A DNA stretch of 64,000 nucleotides from assembly GCA_021030915.1 (NCBI GenBank), contig JAGEMR010000068.1, positions 1 to 64,000 on the forward strand, in the 5' to 3' direction. This document shows positions 11,683-23,140 of this stretch, one piece after another. The notes beneath the pieces are model-generated. The model was given only the letters and a program-made list of their open reading frames with translations. It searched no databases and had not been told where the DNA came from. A program made the translations under genes and the position numbers. The stretch's first letter is position 1, and each line of letters opens with the position of its first letter. This DNA comes from Astrothelium macrocarpum (lineage: Eukaryota > Ascomycota > Dothideomycetes > Trypetheliales > Trypetheliaceae).

Positions 11683-12718
11683 TCAATCTGCATCTTTGTG
11701 GTCAAATTTCTCCCATGGCAGCGGAGACCCTTCTTCGTACACTCCTTCGACTGGCTTCCACATGACCCAAAAGCTCAGCGGACCGAGTTCGTGCCGTAGT
11801 TTCTCCCACTCGTCGCTCGGATTCGGCACGCTCATGTCCAGCTCGAACTTATTGAGCACCCGAAGACCGAGCTTTTCATAAAGCCACCGGCCTTCGTTTG
11901 TCGCGTGTGTAAAGACTTCAAGCTTCAGATCCGCAGCGCGCGACATGCCCCAAGACATAAGGAGGCGGCCCACACCACGTAGTCGGTGGGAAGGATGGAC
12001 GGACATAGAATGGAGGACTTGGAGGCAAAATTTAGGATATCAAGACAGAAAGGTTTGTAGTGTAGTCTGACTGGGAAAAAGAGAAGGCACAGGAGATCAA
12101 AAGGTGAGAAAAGCAGACAGGATTGCGCTGAAATTGTGATGAAGCTGCAGTCACGTTTTGGATCGTTTGATACCGAAGATAGCAGATTTGAGATAGCAAA
12201 AAATAGATATCGACGCCATTCTATGCATTTTTCGGGATCGCACAAGAGGGAGTGAGTAGAGATTAAGGAAGTAAAACATTGAACTCACCCGCATGTCTTC
12301 GATCTAACCAGCTCCTCCGGTGCGCATATTGCCTCCTCAACATCATCTCCACAAACTTCCTACCCACACTCTCCTCTGGCCACACGTCTGCCTCGTACGG
12401 TAAGCTGCTCTTCGCACTTTCCTCTCCACCATAAGGGTTTTGCTCGTACAGCCTCCATTCCGTGGCCCCAGCCACATCTCCGCTCTCTTCGTCTTTGACA
12501 TAAATCCAGTGGCTGGCTGGTGTGGCGAGATGGGTTGCCCACTTGCGTTGACAGGAGCTTTCAATTGCTGCAGCGCGGTCAACGGGAGTTGGGCCAAAGA
12601 CAGGATTGTAGGCGCTGAAGTATGGTTGATAGGGATGATAATTGGCAGTCCAGATAGTGTGAATGAGGGATCGGAAGGTGTCCAAGTCAGCGCATTCGTG
12701 GGTGGTATAGGAGGGCAT
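11683..12718 (-). CDS. GNAT-family N-acetyltransferase
   Basis: Two minus-strand exons, 12718-12289 and 12017-11683, are joined across a 271-bp intron (GTGAGT donor, CAAG acceptor, phase 1), giving 254 aa. The join restores HAVLHSMSVHPSHRLRGVG, the acetyl-CoA-binding motif A of the GNAT fold (V-x-P-x-x-R-x-x-G-V-G), at about residues 143-161. Upstream are strands ending in HWIYVKDEESGDVAGATEW. Downstream ANEGRWLYEKLGL matches motif B (TNxxGxxLYxKLGF). Family members acetylate small molecules or protein amines using acetyl-CoA. Fungal paralogues of this type are mostly uncharacterised. The intron is long for this region but both splice sites and the motif it rebuilds are convincing. Confidence 0.87.
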
Positions 12719-13898
12719 GTTGCTTTTCTTGGGTTCAGTAATTGGCGAAAAGCGTTGAACAGATCTGATTTTAGAGCTCCGTTGTCGCAGCAGTAGCCAG
12801 TTCAGTGAATAGTTCTGATCATGCAAAACGAAAATATGAGGGAATAGAATGGCAGAGATGGATGAAAAATTAACACAGTTTGTGAGTGATCAAGCTTCTC
12901 TTTTGTGACAGCCAATAGACCTTGCCTAACAATTCATCAGAGGCCGGAGTTATGAAAGGTATGGTAGGCAGGTGAGATCTTGGTTAACAGCAGAGCCCCA
13001 CTTTCTACCCCTCCATCGAATCACTGTCTTTATGCAGTGTAATCCGTGAGTTGACGATGTTCGGAGCCCGCCATAGCGCAAAGTGAAAGTCACTTGTCGT
13101 TAAGTCTGCAAGAGTCCACCAGTCTTTCTTCGGATTCGCGTTAATAGCACATTATCTGTGTCAGAGCGTGATTCTGATCCCCACACACTTGTAGCTCTGC
13201 ACGTAGTGTAAAGGTGTTCTCAACGGCAAGAAACATTAGTTGTTAAGCCTAGTGTGGAATGAAACGTGATGAAAAGAGAGGTTTTCGCAAGACACAAACC
13301 GGGTATCTCCAAGTCCAAGTACTGCAGTACACGACTGTCATTCTTGCCTGCAAGATAAGGCCTTCAACCCCGTTTATAGCCATCTACGAATAAACTGGAA
13401 AAGATAGGATATGCAGCCCTTACCTGTCATCCCCAGGGTGTTCTTGTGCTATGAGCAAAAGGTTAGGTCGTAATCCCAACTTTGGCGCTTTCTATTTCCG
13501 TCACACTTCCGAATGGATTCGTCAAGCCAATGACAGTAATCTAGAGTTATGTAGAAAGCAAAAAGTGATAAACCCCTAGGATCTTGTTTGAAATCCCGAT
13601 CGCATGCAGATCTTCCATGTGCAATGAATGTCCCAGATAAGATCAAGAGCAGGACTATTGCGGGAATCAAGTCAGTCATGAGGTTAGGTACGAGCGCAAG
13701 CTCTCCCATACGCATGCCCTATTGTACCTTCTTACCGACCGGCTCATCGCGAGATACAGCAAGTGTAAAGCCGGTCACTGATTGGTTGGACTCAAGTCAA
13801 CCATCACCCCATAAGCACTGTCCCGGTCCGGTTTTGAGGCATATAAAAAGCAAAAAGCCAGAGCACGCAACAGACAGGACAAGGAGGAGACACATTCA
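12719..13898. other. intergenic region
   Basis: No gene is supported between the GNAT 5' end and the DUF924 3' end. Short frames at 13449-13715 (-) and 13588-14247 (+) lack domain features, and the latter is mostly antisense to the DUF924 gene. Confidence 0.45.
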
Positions 13899-14819
13899 CT
13901 ATTGCGGGCGTCCGCCTTGTAGAGGAGTCCACCTTCCAGCCTCAACATCTTCTCTAATCCTTTCGGCCGTTTCCGGCTTGCAAACTCCAAAGTTATTCGT
14001 CTCGTTCAGGAAATTAGCTTCCCCCTTCTTCTCCTCTCTGCCCAATGCCCCATTTCGGTACGGATATCTCCCAAAAATCCTAACAATTGGTTCGTGCACT
14101 CTCACAATCCGACACATTCTCCAGATCGCCTCCTCTTTCCTCAAATCCTCTGCCCCATCCATTACCTTAAGAACCAGCTTTGGAAAAAGAGTCACATCCT
14201 TCCCATCGGCCTCCTCCAACGCCCGCGTCGGATCATTAACGCCGTAATGTTCCTCTGCAGCCTTTCTGCCGTCCTCGATCAGCTTCTGTCCAAGATGCTG
14301 CGGACCCAAATCCTCCATGTGGACGAAGGCAGTTGACAACGAAAAGGCACGCATCCATGCAGCTTCAAAGCTGTAGCTAAGATCAAGCCATCGATGTGGG
14401 CGTGATGGCTGCAGCGTCATTGGCAGCTTCACCAGCTCTTGGGCGAAACGCAGTGTCAAGGGTCCAAAAAACCCCAAAGTCCAACGTTCGTCTATACCAT
14501 CTGAGCAGTAGCGAGGAGCCTGATCAAGCAATATGTGTAGACCAAGAGCACAAGCGGCGAAATCTGGAGCTTCAGGAGAAGGTAGAAAGGGAAGGAAATG
14601 TGGGAACTCGTCGAGAGGTATGGTAGAGAGAGGCTTGAGGGCATCATTGAACGTGAGGTCGTAGAGGGATGCAGCAATCGGGTTGCCAAAAAACCGGAGG
14701 ATTGAGGCTGCGTCAACGAGGCCGCTGGTATCTGCGAAAGCGAAATAGAGACTGTGAATAGCTAATAGTCGTGAATGTTGGAGGATGGAGGAAAGGAGAC
14801 CCTGGTGCAAGCTTGCCAT
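13899..14819 (-). CDS. DUF924-family protein
   Basis: This is a single-exon gene of 306 aa. The DUF924 fold is all-helical and TPR-like. Its marks here are an ILRFFGNP segment near residue 41, HILLDQAPRY in the position of the family's LDQFPRN motif, the central helix WMRAFSLSTAFVHMEDLGPQHL, and VHEPIVRIFGRYPYRNGALGREE near residue 240, the best conserved part of the family. The LDQFPRN motif is partly changed (QAPRY), as in several fungal paralogues. The biochemical role of DUF924 proteins is not known, although bacterial relatives occur widely. The start at 14819 gives a normal length and no competing upstream ATG is seen. Confidence 0.88.
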   Translation of the reverse strand: MASLHQGLLSSILQHSRLLAIHSLYFAFADTSGLVDAASILRFFGNPIAASLYDLTFNDALKPLSTIPLDEFPHFLPFLPSPEAPDFAACALGLHILLDQAPRYCSDGIDERWTLGFFGPLTLRFAQELVKLPMTLQPSRPHRWLDLSYSFEAAWMRAFSLSTAFVHMEDLGPQHLGQKLIEDGRKAAEEHYGVNDPTRALEEADGKDVTLFPKLVLKVMDGAEDLRKEEAIWRMCRIVRVHEPIVRIFGRYPYRNGALGREEKKGEANFLNETNNFGVCKPETAERIREDVEAGRWTPLQGGRPQ

Positions 14820-15355
14820 GGCTCTGCTAGAGAACTGTGAAGCTTTCCATCGCTTGGGGAACCAGACCCAAAGTTTGTGTCAGTAGCCTAGGGAGAGCTT
14901 GAAATCACATGGTCATAATCGGTTGGTTGTAACCCAACCTGCACAGAAAACTGTAGCTTCTGTGCAGCGTCTTGTGCTCGCCAAAGTTTTGTCTACGGAT
15001 TGTCCAATCTCGTCACATTAGTTTCCTCTCGCCACATCGCACTTTCGTCCCTTCGTGCTCAGCCGCCTTCACTCCTTTTCTACAAAGTCTATGGATCATA
15101 GACTGTGCCCAGCTCACCGGACATCTAAGATGGTGAGCGTAGGCGATCATATATCGAATTTCACGAATCGAAGCACCTTGAAGGCGTGAAGATGGATGAA
15201 TATTCATTCATTCATCCCACTGCAATATACGTTCTTAGAGCATACCAGAGCTGGCCCATGCTTATGTACAAATCAACCGCGGGTTGCAAGTCTAAGGATA
15301 CAACAACACTGGACTAGCTCTTACATGCACCAAGACGATGCGTAATCTTGATCTA
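14820..15355. other. intergenic region
   Basis: I see no supported gene or RNA between the DUF924 start and the 3' end of the transporter gene. Confidence 0.45.
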
Positions 15356-16805
15356 TCAACACTTCTTCCACCTGAAGCCTGCGTTCAAAATTCTTGCTGT
15401 CAGGAACAACAACCCGCCACAAACAATTGTGGAACCGGCAAAAGCTTGCGCATACAAGTACTTTCCTCCGTTACGTTCGATTAGTGCACCGGCAACAGGT
15501 GGTCCACCAAGCAACCCAATTGACATGAAGGTAAAAATCATGCCAATTTCGGCGCCAATTTTTGTGGGGTCACGACCTGCGCTGGCCAGTGCAGGCGCTG
15601 TCAAGCTTTGGATATTGGCTGCGACGAGACCGTAGGCTACTGTGAAACCCCAAAGTCCAGACAATGAATCTACGGCAGCCCACACGTAGACGAGGAGCCC
15701 CGTCAGGGCAACTATTATGATGAGCATGTTTTGCGGACCTATATACCGATCAGAGAGGTAGGAAGGGACAATTCGTCCAGGTACACCGAGAGCATTAACG
15801 ACCAGCAGAAGCGAGAATGAGGTTTTTGAGGAGACAAAGAGTACATTCTGAGCAAAAGAAGAGACCTGGGATCTGTTAGATGAGTTTTCTCCCTCTTTTC
15901 GTTGAGTAGCAGAATGATCTTCTAAAGAATGGAAACGATTGGTTGTCACTGCCATAGTGTAACAATAAATGAAGTGGGATACTGACATAATAGTAGGTGA
16001 AGTAAAGACCGAGCATCACTAGGAACATTGCAGTACTGAAGATGCTATACCAAGGATCGCGAAGGGAGTCGAATGCTACCAGTGTCCCCCGTTTTCGGGA
16101 GGCGGACCTGGGTTTGATTATGGCTAGAATGATAGCCGCGTTGGCCATAAATACGAAGCCCATAATTCTGACCGTCCATTCGATACCCAGTTTGTCAGAA
16201 AGCTGCTGGGCAATGAGTGAAAAAATGACGCCACCTGTTGCTGAGCCACTACTTGCACCACACATAGCAATAGCACGCTTTTGGCTAAAGTATGTGGCTA
16301 CAACGACCATCGTTGGAGTAAGGATCAATCCGCTTCCAAGTCCTTGACAAATACCTTGCGCCAGCAGGAGCTGCCAATATTCTGATATCAAAGAAGTCAT
16401 GAAGACACCGATCAGCTGAAGAGTGAGACCACTAACAGCAAGATGATAAAAGTACCCGGCATCTACAGCTCGGCCGACGAAGGCGGCGATGAATAAGACG
16501 ATAAATACTTGAATACTGCCTATCCATGATATTTTCGATGGAGACTCATGAAGCGCTGTGGTGTAGTACGCCTCGAAGAACCCAAACGCGTTGGTGTAGC
16601 CGGCGGCATTCATAGATACAAGATGACCGGCAAGGACCTGCGACCAGGCTAGGAGGCCGCCGTCTGGAGGTGGTGGTGAAGCTCTCGATGAGCCATCAGG
16701 GCTAGACGAAGCCGAGGAAGTGTTATTGTAAGATTGCTCATCTTTGTCCGCATTTTCTCGAAACTGCTCCGGGTGCAACGTCTTCTCTATTTTATACGAA
16801 GACAT
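15356..16805 (-). CDS. MFS transporter, monocarboxylate-transporter (MCT) type
   Basis: Two minus-strand exons, 16805-15987 and 15865-15356, are joined over a 121-bp intron (GTCAGT donor, CCCAG acceptor, phase 0), giving 442 aa. A polar Ser-rich N-tail is followed by PPPPDGGLLAWSQVLAGHLV, the family signature leading into helix 1, and by about twelve hydrophobic segments. GLGSGLILTPTMVVVATYF in helices 4-5 and the C-terminal GAEIGMIFTFMSIGLLGGPP are typical of fungal MCH/MCT-like carriers. They sit in the plasma membrane and move small acids, riboflavin or secondary metabolites; the cargo is unknown. It is divergently transcribed from the UstYa-like gene with about 650 bp between starts, so a shared promoter is possible and a role in exporting that pathway's product can be suggested. 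Confidence 0.92.
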
Positions 16806-17454
16806 TATGGCTCAAAGAAGCGAGCTCTTTCGGACGGCGAATTATGTGATTGACATGCGTTAAGGAGGCTATGAAGCGGGCAAAATGTTTAAAATGCCAG
16901 AACTCCTGGTGGTGAGAGAGATCAAAAGCGTAGTCCAAATGTTGCCGACCACACAGAGCGCCTCCGCCTCTATCATTATTCCTGCAAATATGAAGCAGCC
17001 AAAGCTACATCGAGAGTCAGCCTGGTCAGGTATGTTCCAATTGTATCATTTCCTGAAGCAGTCTAGTACGGAAATCTCTCTCAACGAGGTCAAGCGAGTC
17101 CTGGGCCGAACGAGCTCAAATGTTGGTTAAGTGTCTCGGGTCTAATAACGTCGATCGTATTGTACAACCTGTGGTCCCTGTCCCCGAGCATCTCCCTTGA
17201 CTCGTATTTGACTTTTCGAACTACTGCTGCTGTTTCAGGCTAGGGCTATGATGACCGCCTTTGCTATATTCATATGCACGTAAGCCTGGTGGAGCAATGA
17301 CGACAGAGCTGAGATTCTGAGAGGCAAGGTTCGGCAATAGTGAGATGGACATAAGTCTTGGAGAGTCATTTTCAGCTATAAAGTCTTAACTTTACGAGAT
17401 CTCGTGTTCTTTGTGCGTTACTTCTTGGCGCAAATCATTTATGCGAACTGCAAG
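16806..17454. promoter_or_regulatory. divergent promoter region between MFS and UstYa-like genes
   Basis: The 650 bp lie between two divergent start codons. No coding frame is convincing here. It probably holds both promoters; no specific binding site can be named with confidence. Confidence 0.45.
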
Positions 17455-18474
17455 ATGCTTACAGCAAACGAACAAAGTTATGGATTGCTACAAGGTGAAG
17501 ATAAGGCCTCCAGCCAAGAAAGTCTTTACCTGTCAAGAGAACCTCCAGGCGGACGTTTTGTAGGTTTGACGAGGAAAAAAACCTGGGTTCCGGCTTTATT
17601 GACTTTCTCCGCTATTATAAATGCACTTCTCGCCTTTTTGCTCTTGGTTGGTCAGGCAAGCCGGGAAAGTGTCAAGGCGCCGCAAGCACATTTTGTGGAT
17701 GTCTCACCCTACGGTAAGACCACTACTACCAACGAAGTTCCCAGACGATACATCGCTCTTGCTAAACCCCACAAGCTGGACTGGCTCGACAGCCTTCTTA
17801 CAAATTTCCTTATTCAAGTGGTTATGGGCCTGAAGAAGTAACGAACCACAGTCTAGCTGATGAACTTTGGGAAGCCATTGACATCGACCCGGGAATAGTT
17901 GCCGTCGATCTCAAATGGGCAGAAGAGAAAAATCTAGCCGAGACCCAATCGTTCCCCTGGGATCCGTCGAAGGGGCTTTATGTGATTAATGCGTTCCATA
18001 GCATTCACTGCTTGGTAAGTTATCCCTGGTTTTGAACTCTTCAAACGAGATGGTAATTGCAGGAAGAAAATCATTCACCGTATCGTTTACGATGCTCACC
18101 ATCAGCGACCGCTTTCCCGAGAAGTCGAGCACGTAATGCACTGCATAGACCACATGCGCAAAGATGCTATGTGTAATGCGGACGACTTTCTCCTGCCAAC
18201 GCCACCATATCGGCAAGGCAATCCTGGCCCTCGAGGACAATCTCGAGTCTGTAAGAATTGGGATGCCTTGGTTGACTGGGCCAAAGAACGCAACTCTTGC
18301 TATCAGCATATCACAGACGACGAACTCGGCTTTGCCAGATATCACAATGAGATTGAAAGGCATATGAATTGTCCACCAGAAAGTCCGTATATGGCGAAAA
18401 TGCAGAGCTATCTAAATTCCAAAGGATGGGATCTGGAACTAGCAAATGAGTCAGGGAGCTCTCATGAAAAGTAG
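17455..18474 (+). CDS. UstYa-family oxidase (DUF3328)
   Basis: Three exons, 17455-17713, 17776-18014 and 18067-18474, give 301 aa. Intron 1 (GTAAGA...CTAAAC...CAAG, 62 bp, phase 1) and intron 2 (GTAAGT...GAAG, 52 bp, phase 0) restore the family pattern SPYAGLARQPS...YSSGYGPEE. A single membrane helix spans residues 45-66. Two HxxHC motifs are present, HSIHC at 161-165 and HVMHC at 188-192, plus CNADD and two further Cys in the tail. These motifs define UstYa-type proteins, copper/iron-dependent oxidases that cyclise or chlorinate peptides in the ustiloxin, asperipin, phomopsin, cyclochlorotine and victorin pathways. The gene is intact. Its neighbours (MFS carrier, secreted mini-gene, methyltransferase, P450) fit a biosynthetic locus, although no precursor with repeated cores is seen. 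Confidence 0.9.
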
Positions 18475-18861
18475 CCAGAGCCCATTTCAAGCCACGTCGA
18501 CAGTCCACATACAGACACTCGCTCTAGAATTATATAAGGATAATGTATGTTACGGAGATTTATGAAGAAATTTTTGCACTTAAGTCGTTCAGCCAGATAG
18601 ATACGTGAAAAAACGATCGCTTATAACTAACGAGATGAGCGAGACAAGGGTTTTCTTCAAAGGACATTGAGATGCCATTAGCCCGGATCTCAATTCATGC
18701 CTATTTGGTGCTTCTAGCGCTAGAAAGAGCGAAATACAAATAATCTGCTCATCCTTCATTTTCACTTTTGTCAAAATGAGATGTATCTCAGGCCCGTTTC
18801 ACCTCCACTTCACTCGTGACTTCCATCAATATTCGGACACACGTCACAGAAAGTGGAGAGT

Positions 18862-19014
18862 TCAAAGCATACGCTTGACATTATCAGCGAGCTGTGCTTC
18901 GGTCTCAGAGATGACGATACGCTCGAGTACTGGCTCTGGCTCGATGTCGACGGGGGCAGCAAGGGCGAAAGCGCCAAGCACAAGCAAAGTCATTATGAGC
19001 CGGCCGGAGAACAT
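18862..19014 (-). CDS. small secreted peptide, candidate precursor
   Basis: A 50-codon frame starts at the ATG at 19014 and ends with TGA at 18862. Residues 1-20 form a clear signal peptide (short basic start, TLLVLGAFALAA, then cleavage before PVDIEPEP). The mature part is acidic and about 30 residues long, with a dibasic Lys-Arg at 47-48, a possible Kex2 site, two residues from the end. A weak intron beginning at the GTATGC inside the KR codons and ending at GGAAG would give a slightly longer end that also finishes in Lys-Arg plus one residue. It lies 390 bp from the UstYa-like gene, convergent to it. I do not recognise it. It could be a RiPP-like precursor, a small effector or a chance frame, and transcript data are lacking. 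Confidence 0.5.
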   Translation of the reverse strand: MFSGRLIMTLLVLGAFALAAPVDIEPEPVLERIVISETEAQLADNVKRML

Positions 19015-20481
19015 TTTTGCGTTTGATTAAAATTGAGACTTTTTGTGGCAAATCTGGGAGTGTTAGCGTTGGATTCGCTAAATGAACGGATTGTTATACT
19101 AATTTTCAGATGTTGACGTGTAGTTGTACCAAGCTTTGTTCTTAGCAACGGAGCCAAGAACGCCTAACGGGATGGCTTTTATAGAGCGACTTGGCTCCTT
19201 GCTCCAAGTCGACTCACCCACCGATGACCGATATCTTGGTTGTACTTAATAGCACAGTGACTGGCTCTGATTTCACTGCACTAGCAACTGGTAAGTTCGT
19301 TGCCATCTGACTAGTATAATAGAATCGACGATGATCACTCGAATATAGAAATCTATTGTCACCGCTTCTCAACGGGAGAAGGAAATTCGGTTAATGAGAT
19401 CAATGGCGTCCCGAAGATCCTCTATCGTTCTTAATACTTGTTACTAAGATTGTGATACAGCTTCTTTCTAATGTTTGCTTGCGCATGAAGTGCATTGGAA
19501 AAGATCACTTGTGCCTCACACCGCTCCATCTTGCTTCTTTGGTTAATTAGATCCCAAATCCACGCTTCCCTGAGACCCACTTTCTGCGGTCAGTCGCCTG
19601 AGTCTCCACTAAATTGAAACATAACAAATAATTGACAATTCCTTTCAGGGAAACTGTAGTGTACGGTATTACATACTCTCAAACAGACATCCCTTTGTTC
19701 GGAATTTAAGATCAGCACTGCATGAAAATTGATCCTCATCCGCTTTTACCCAGTCGGTCTGTTCGGAACCTCGGCTCATTAAGGTATCGTATATTTTGGA
19801 ATGTGACACTTTCTACATTGAGCCATATCTCCTTTAGGGCAATCTTGACATTTTTTAAAGGAAAGCCACACTGGCTAAAAAGAAAAAGCTGAGGTTTTCA
19901 TCGAATCATTCTGTTGATCATCCCTGTTACATCTACTTTCATCTCTCAATAGCCATTTCTTGATATATTCTACTCCATTTAAGTATGTCTAACTTAGGGA
20001 CAGCAGGTCGTAAGGGAATCCAGCATCTGTTTTAATTTTGCAAATATCCCCTCATCGTCGTAACCACTCTCCAGCAGGAGGAGCTAAAGAGACTTACCAA
20101 AATTAGCACCAACTGGCCCACATCCGATCATGCATGAAGGTGAGGCAAGTGGCGGAGAAGCAAAAAGCTGAACAGACCCAGCAACAGTACGATCTGCAAG
20201 CCATGTGCCACCACCAGACGCTATGACAGTTTCGTTCTTTGTTTCGACCGCTGATGAAGACTATCTCTATACTTTCTTTTGGACATGATCGTGCTTTTCA
20301 CGCCCCAGTGTCGTGTCTCCCTTCATTCTGTGTTGTTGCTGTTTGGTGCCTTGGGCACGTAGTCGAGCCAATATAGAAGACACTTCATCTCGGGCCCTTC
20401 AAGACTGTAAACCGAATCTTTGCATTTTTTCCAAGGTCGAATTCGGTTCCTTATCGACTCAGTCTGTAATCGTTGTTCGAA
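19015..20481. other. intergenic region with one exon-like frame
   Basis: About 1.5 kb lie upstream of both flanking genes. On the minus strand, 20268-20112 reads as an exon-like frame between a TAG acceptor and a GTAAGT donor, described among the findings. Otherwise I see nothing. Confidence 0.4.
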
Positions 20482-21909
20482 ATGGCAACAGTAAAGCTAC
20501 CCGCAGGCTTGACTCTGACCTGTAGCTTTATTTTCATACCCACGTCCATAGCTTTGCTAGGGCTACGATTCTACACTCGCCGTGCACAAAAGACTGCGAT
20601 TGGGCTCGATGACTGGGCTATGGTTCCTGCTTTGGTAATATTCATGGTCCGTAACGAATATTGCTGTGATACTAATTGAATTTAGATCTTTGTGCTAGGA
20701 ATGCAAATTACCATGATCATAGGTGAGTGAATAATACATATCCAAGCATACAACCTTTGGGCTAACGTCAATCCAGAGTACAGTAGAAGAATGATAGGCT
20801 TTCCTGATCCGAACTTTTCCCCGGGAAAACTAGATGCCAGCACGAATTTAGTATGACGGTACGAATTTTCTCTTAGTCGCCAATGCTTACTTTGAGCAGG
20901 CTTTTTGGCCCTTCGAACTGCAGCAAATTCCTGCCCTAGGATTGGTCAAGCTCAGTGTCGTTCTTTTCTATCGCCGTATTTTCAATACAGGAGCAACAAA
21001 TTGGCAACACTGGTCCACTATCACAATGCTATATACAGTTGCAGCCTGGACTATAGCGTTCTTTTTCAGTTTTTTGTTCATTTGCAGAGGAGCACCGGAT
21101 GATTACTGGATCAGTGCCAAAAGTAAGAAAGCTCATTGTGTGGCCACGCAGAGGCTTCATCTTGGATTTGCTGTCTCTGACACAATCTTGGATTGTTTAC
21201 TAATGGTTATGGTCGTTCCAATGGTTCAAAACCTTCCATTCATAATTGAAGATCAAACTTCCTGCTAACGGAAATAGATTTGGAATCTGCAAATGTCGAA
21301 AAGTCGTAAACTTGGCGTTACTGGTGTTTTCGGACTTGGCTTGATGTATGTAAACCGACTGAATGCTGTGGACCCATCATTGACTTATCTCAGAACTGTT
21401 GCTGCTTCAATAACTAGAATGGTCGTTTTTGTTCAAGCCACAGCCTTACGATATGACCCATATCTCGATTTCGAATGTGAGTATCGATATCTAAACTATT
21501 ATTGTTCTGTCAAAGAGGCGATTCCTTGTCTAGACTAACAATCCCAAATATTGGATGTTTGCTGACTTGTCCAGATTTGGATACCGCAGCAATGTACTGG
21601 AGCATGCTCGAAACCGGTCTGGGCTTCTTGACTGCCAATATGGTCATTGCATACAAATTCCTGGTACACAACAACATAACATCACGTCTTGGAAGCCTCG
21701 GATCGCTTCTATTATCTTCCAGAAGTTCATCTCAACTTCAAAGCAAGGAATCTTATCATTCTTTCCATAGCAACGGAGTGAATCCCAAGTCCAGCAACAG
21801 CACTGACGCTTCAGCTTTCAGAGTATATGGCGGAAGTGATATTGAAGAGATGCCTTTGCATGATGGTCGCATATATATGAAGACGGAGCTCAAGAGTACG
21901 ATTGAATAG
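20482..21909 (+). CDS. rhodopsin-domain integral membrane protein (PTH11-like/SAT4 type)
   Basis: Six exons, 20482-20634, 20686-20722, 20777-20850, 20900-21223, 21278-21476 and 21575-21909, join with consistent phases to 373 aa. Introns are 49-98 bp, and several carry CTAAC-like branch sites. Seven hydrophobic segments are visible. Family marks are GLRFYTRR with GLDDW in the first loop, LVKLSVVLFYRRIF, the FICRGAPDDYW loop with a Cys, LDCLLMVMVVPMIWNLQM, KLGVTGVFGLGL and a Ser-rich cytoplasmic tail. These proteins form the fungal rhodopsin-domain family (PF20684), related to the PTH11 receptors of plant pathogens but here without a CFEM domain. Ligands are mostly unknown. The intron at 21224 has a GTTCAA donor, weaker than the rest, but it restores the conserved PMxWxLQM motif. 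Confidence 0.88.
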
Positions 21910-22163
21910 TACCTGAACTGAAGATTGCTTGGCACAGTCCAGCACCTAACTACTTTCCGCCGATGCGAAAAAGTTTCTGGCTCGTGAGAAGTCGATCAGT
22001 AATCAATCCATGTACTTTTAGTCTATTTGATGTTATCAACCTCAATCTTTGGTCGTTCTGCGCATAGTTCTTTGCTCAGTAGCGTAACCATGTTGGCAAC
22101 GAGAGTGCGTCATATCTATCATACGATGCCGCTTTCATCCAGCCCTCCAGATAGATAAATTCT

Positions 22164-23140
22164 TTAGTTTGGTTTTCGTGCTACAGTCACTTCGACTTTG
22201 TGATCCAGCCAAACCCCTTTGTCCAGTTCGCAAAGCGCTTGCGAGAGCAGCTCACGAAACTGAACGCCCTTGGATTCCGACGAGCTATGATCCATAGTAA
22301 CTTTACTGATTTCCTCGTACGCTCCAATCTGAGTCTGGCTGAACGGTATACTAATTTCGGGAGGAACAAGATATCTGTCAGTTTTGGCATCTATGAAACC
22401 ATTCTCTGTACAGATATTTGCCAAATCGGATACCCATCTGGTAAAGTTAACAAACCAAAGGGCGTTGAGAGTCTTCAGGGCTTAGGACTCACTCTCCGAA
22501 CCCAAAACTTTGTACCTCACTGACTAATTTTCGGATGATGGATTGGTCCAATCCCGGCCTTACGGCGGCGACGGAAAGAGCCGGAAGATTCACCTCCTGC
22601 CATTGAAGGTAACCTCCAGGTTCTATAGTAGACCCGATCCTTAGCAGCAATGATTATGAGTTTCGTCAAGAGAGAACGTACTGAGCATCTTTATTATATT
22701 TCTCAGAGCGGGACCAGGGTCATCATCAAGACCTCCTTGGATTAAGCGTACATTAATAATGTCATAGACATTCTCGAGATCTCCATGAATATCTGAGGTT
22801 ATGTCTAACTGCCGCATCGAGCAATTTTTGAAACATATGTCTGCAGGTGGACATTGTTGCAAAGATCTATCAATGCCATCTATGCGTAAATTCGGATAAC
22901 TAAGTTTGACGTCTGCAACCCAGATACTGTAGAAAGATAGGTCAGTCATGAAATTTCCATTGTCAAGTTTTTGCTTGACAGAATACCGACAGGGCAAGTG
23001 AATAGATACCCTGTTCCTGTACCAACATCAGCCACCCTCAATTCTTTTCCCTCTGACACCGGAATTCGAGGATGTAAGTTGAATCCGCATATCGCTTTCC
23101 ATAAATAGTGTTGTATGTTCAGCCTGGTTGCGTGTCAGAC
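22164..23140 (-). CDS. SAM-dependent methyltransferase, UMTA/LaeA-like
   Basis: Minus-strand exons can be followed backwards from the stop: 22472-22164, 22622-22516, 22926-22682, and an upstream exon ending at 23010. The joins restore LRVADVGTGTGIWVADV (SAM-binding motif I), then DGIDRSLQQCPP and DIINVRLI, then NIIKMLKPGGYLQWQE (post-motif III), and the C-terminal RWVSDLANICTENGF. This is the order of fungal UMTA methyltransferases, which methylate secondary metabolites or act as LaeA-like regulators. The exon containing RLNIQHYLWKAICGFNLHPRIP continues to about 23140, but I could not connect it in phase to the ATG near 23245. The 5' end is therefore unresolved and a frameshift there is possible. 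The intron at 22515-22473 is only 43 bp. Confidence 0.75.

Noticed and set aside
18475..18861. Search for a repeated-core peptide precursor next to the UstYa gene
   Set aside because: No tandem peptide repeats separated by Lys-Arg were found on either strand in this interval; only the single short peptide frame beyond it remains.
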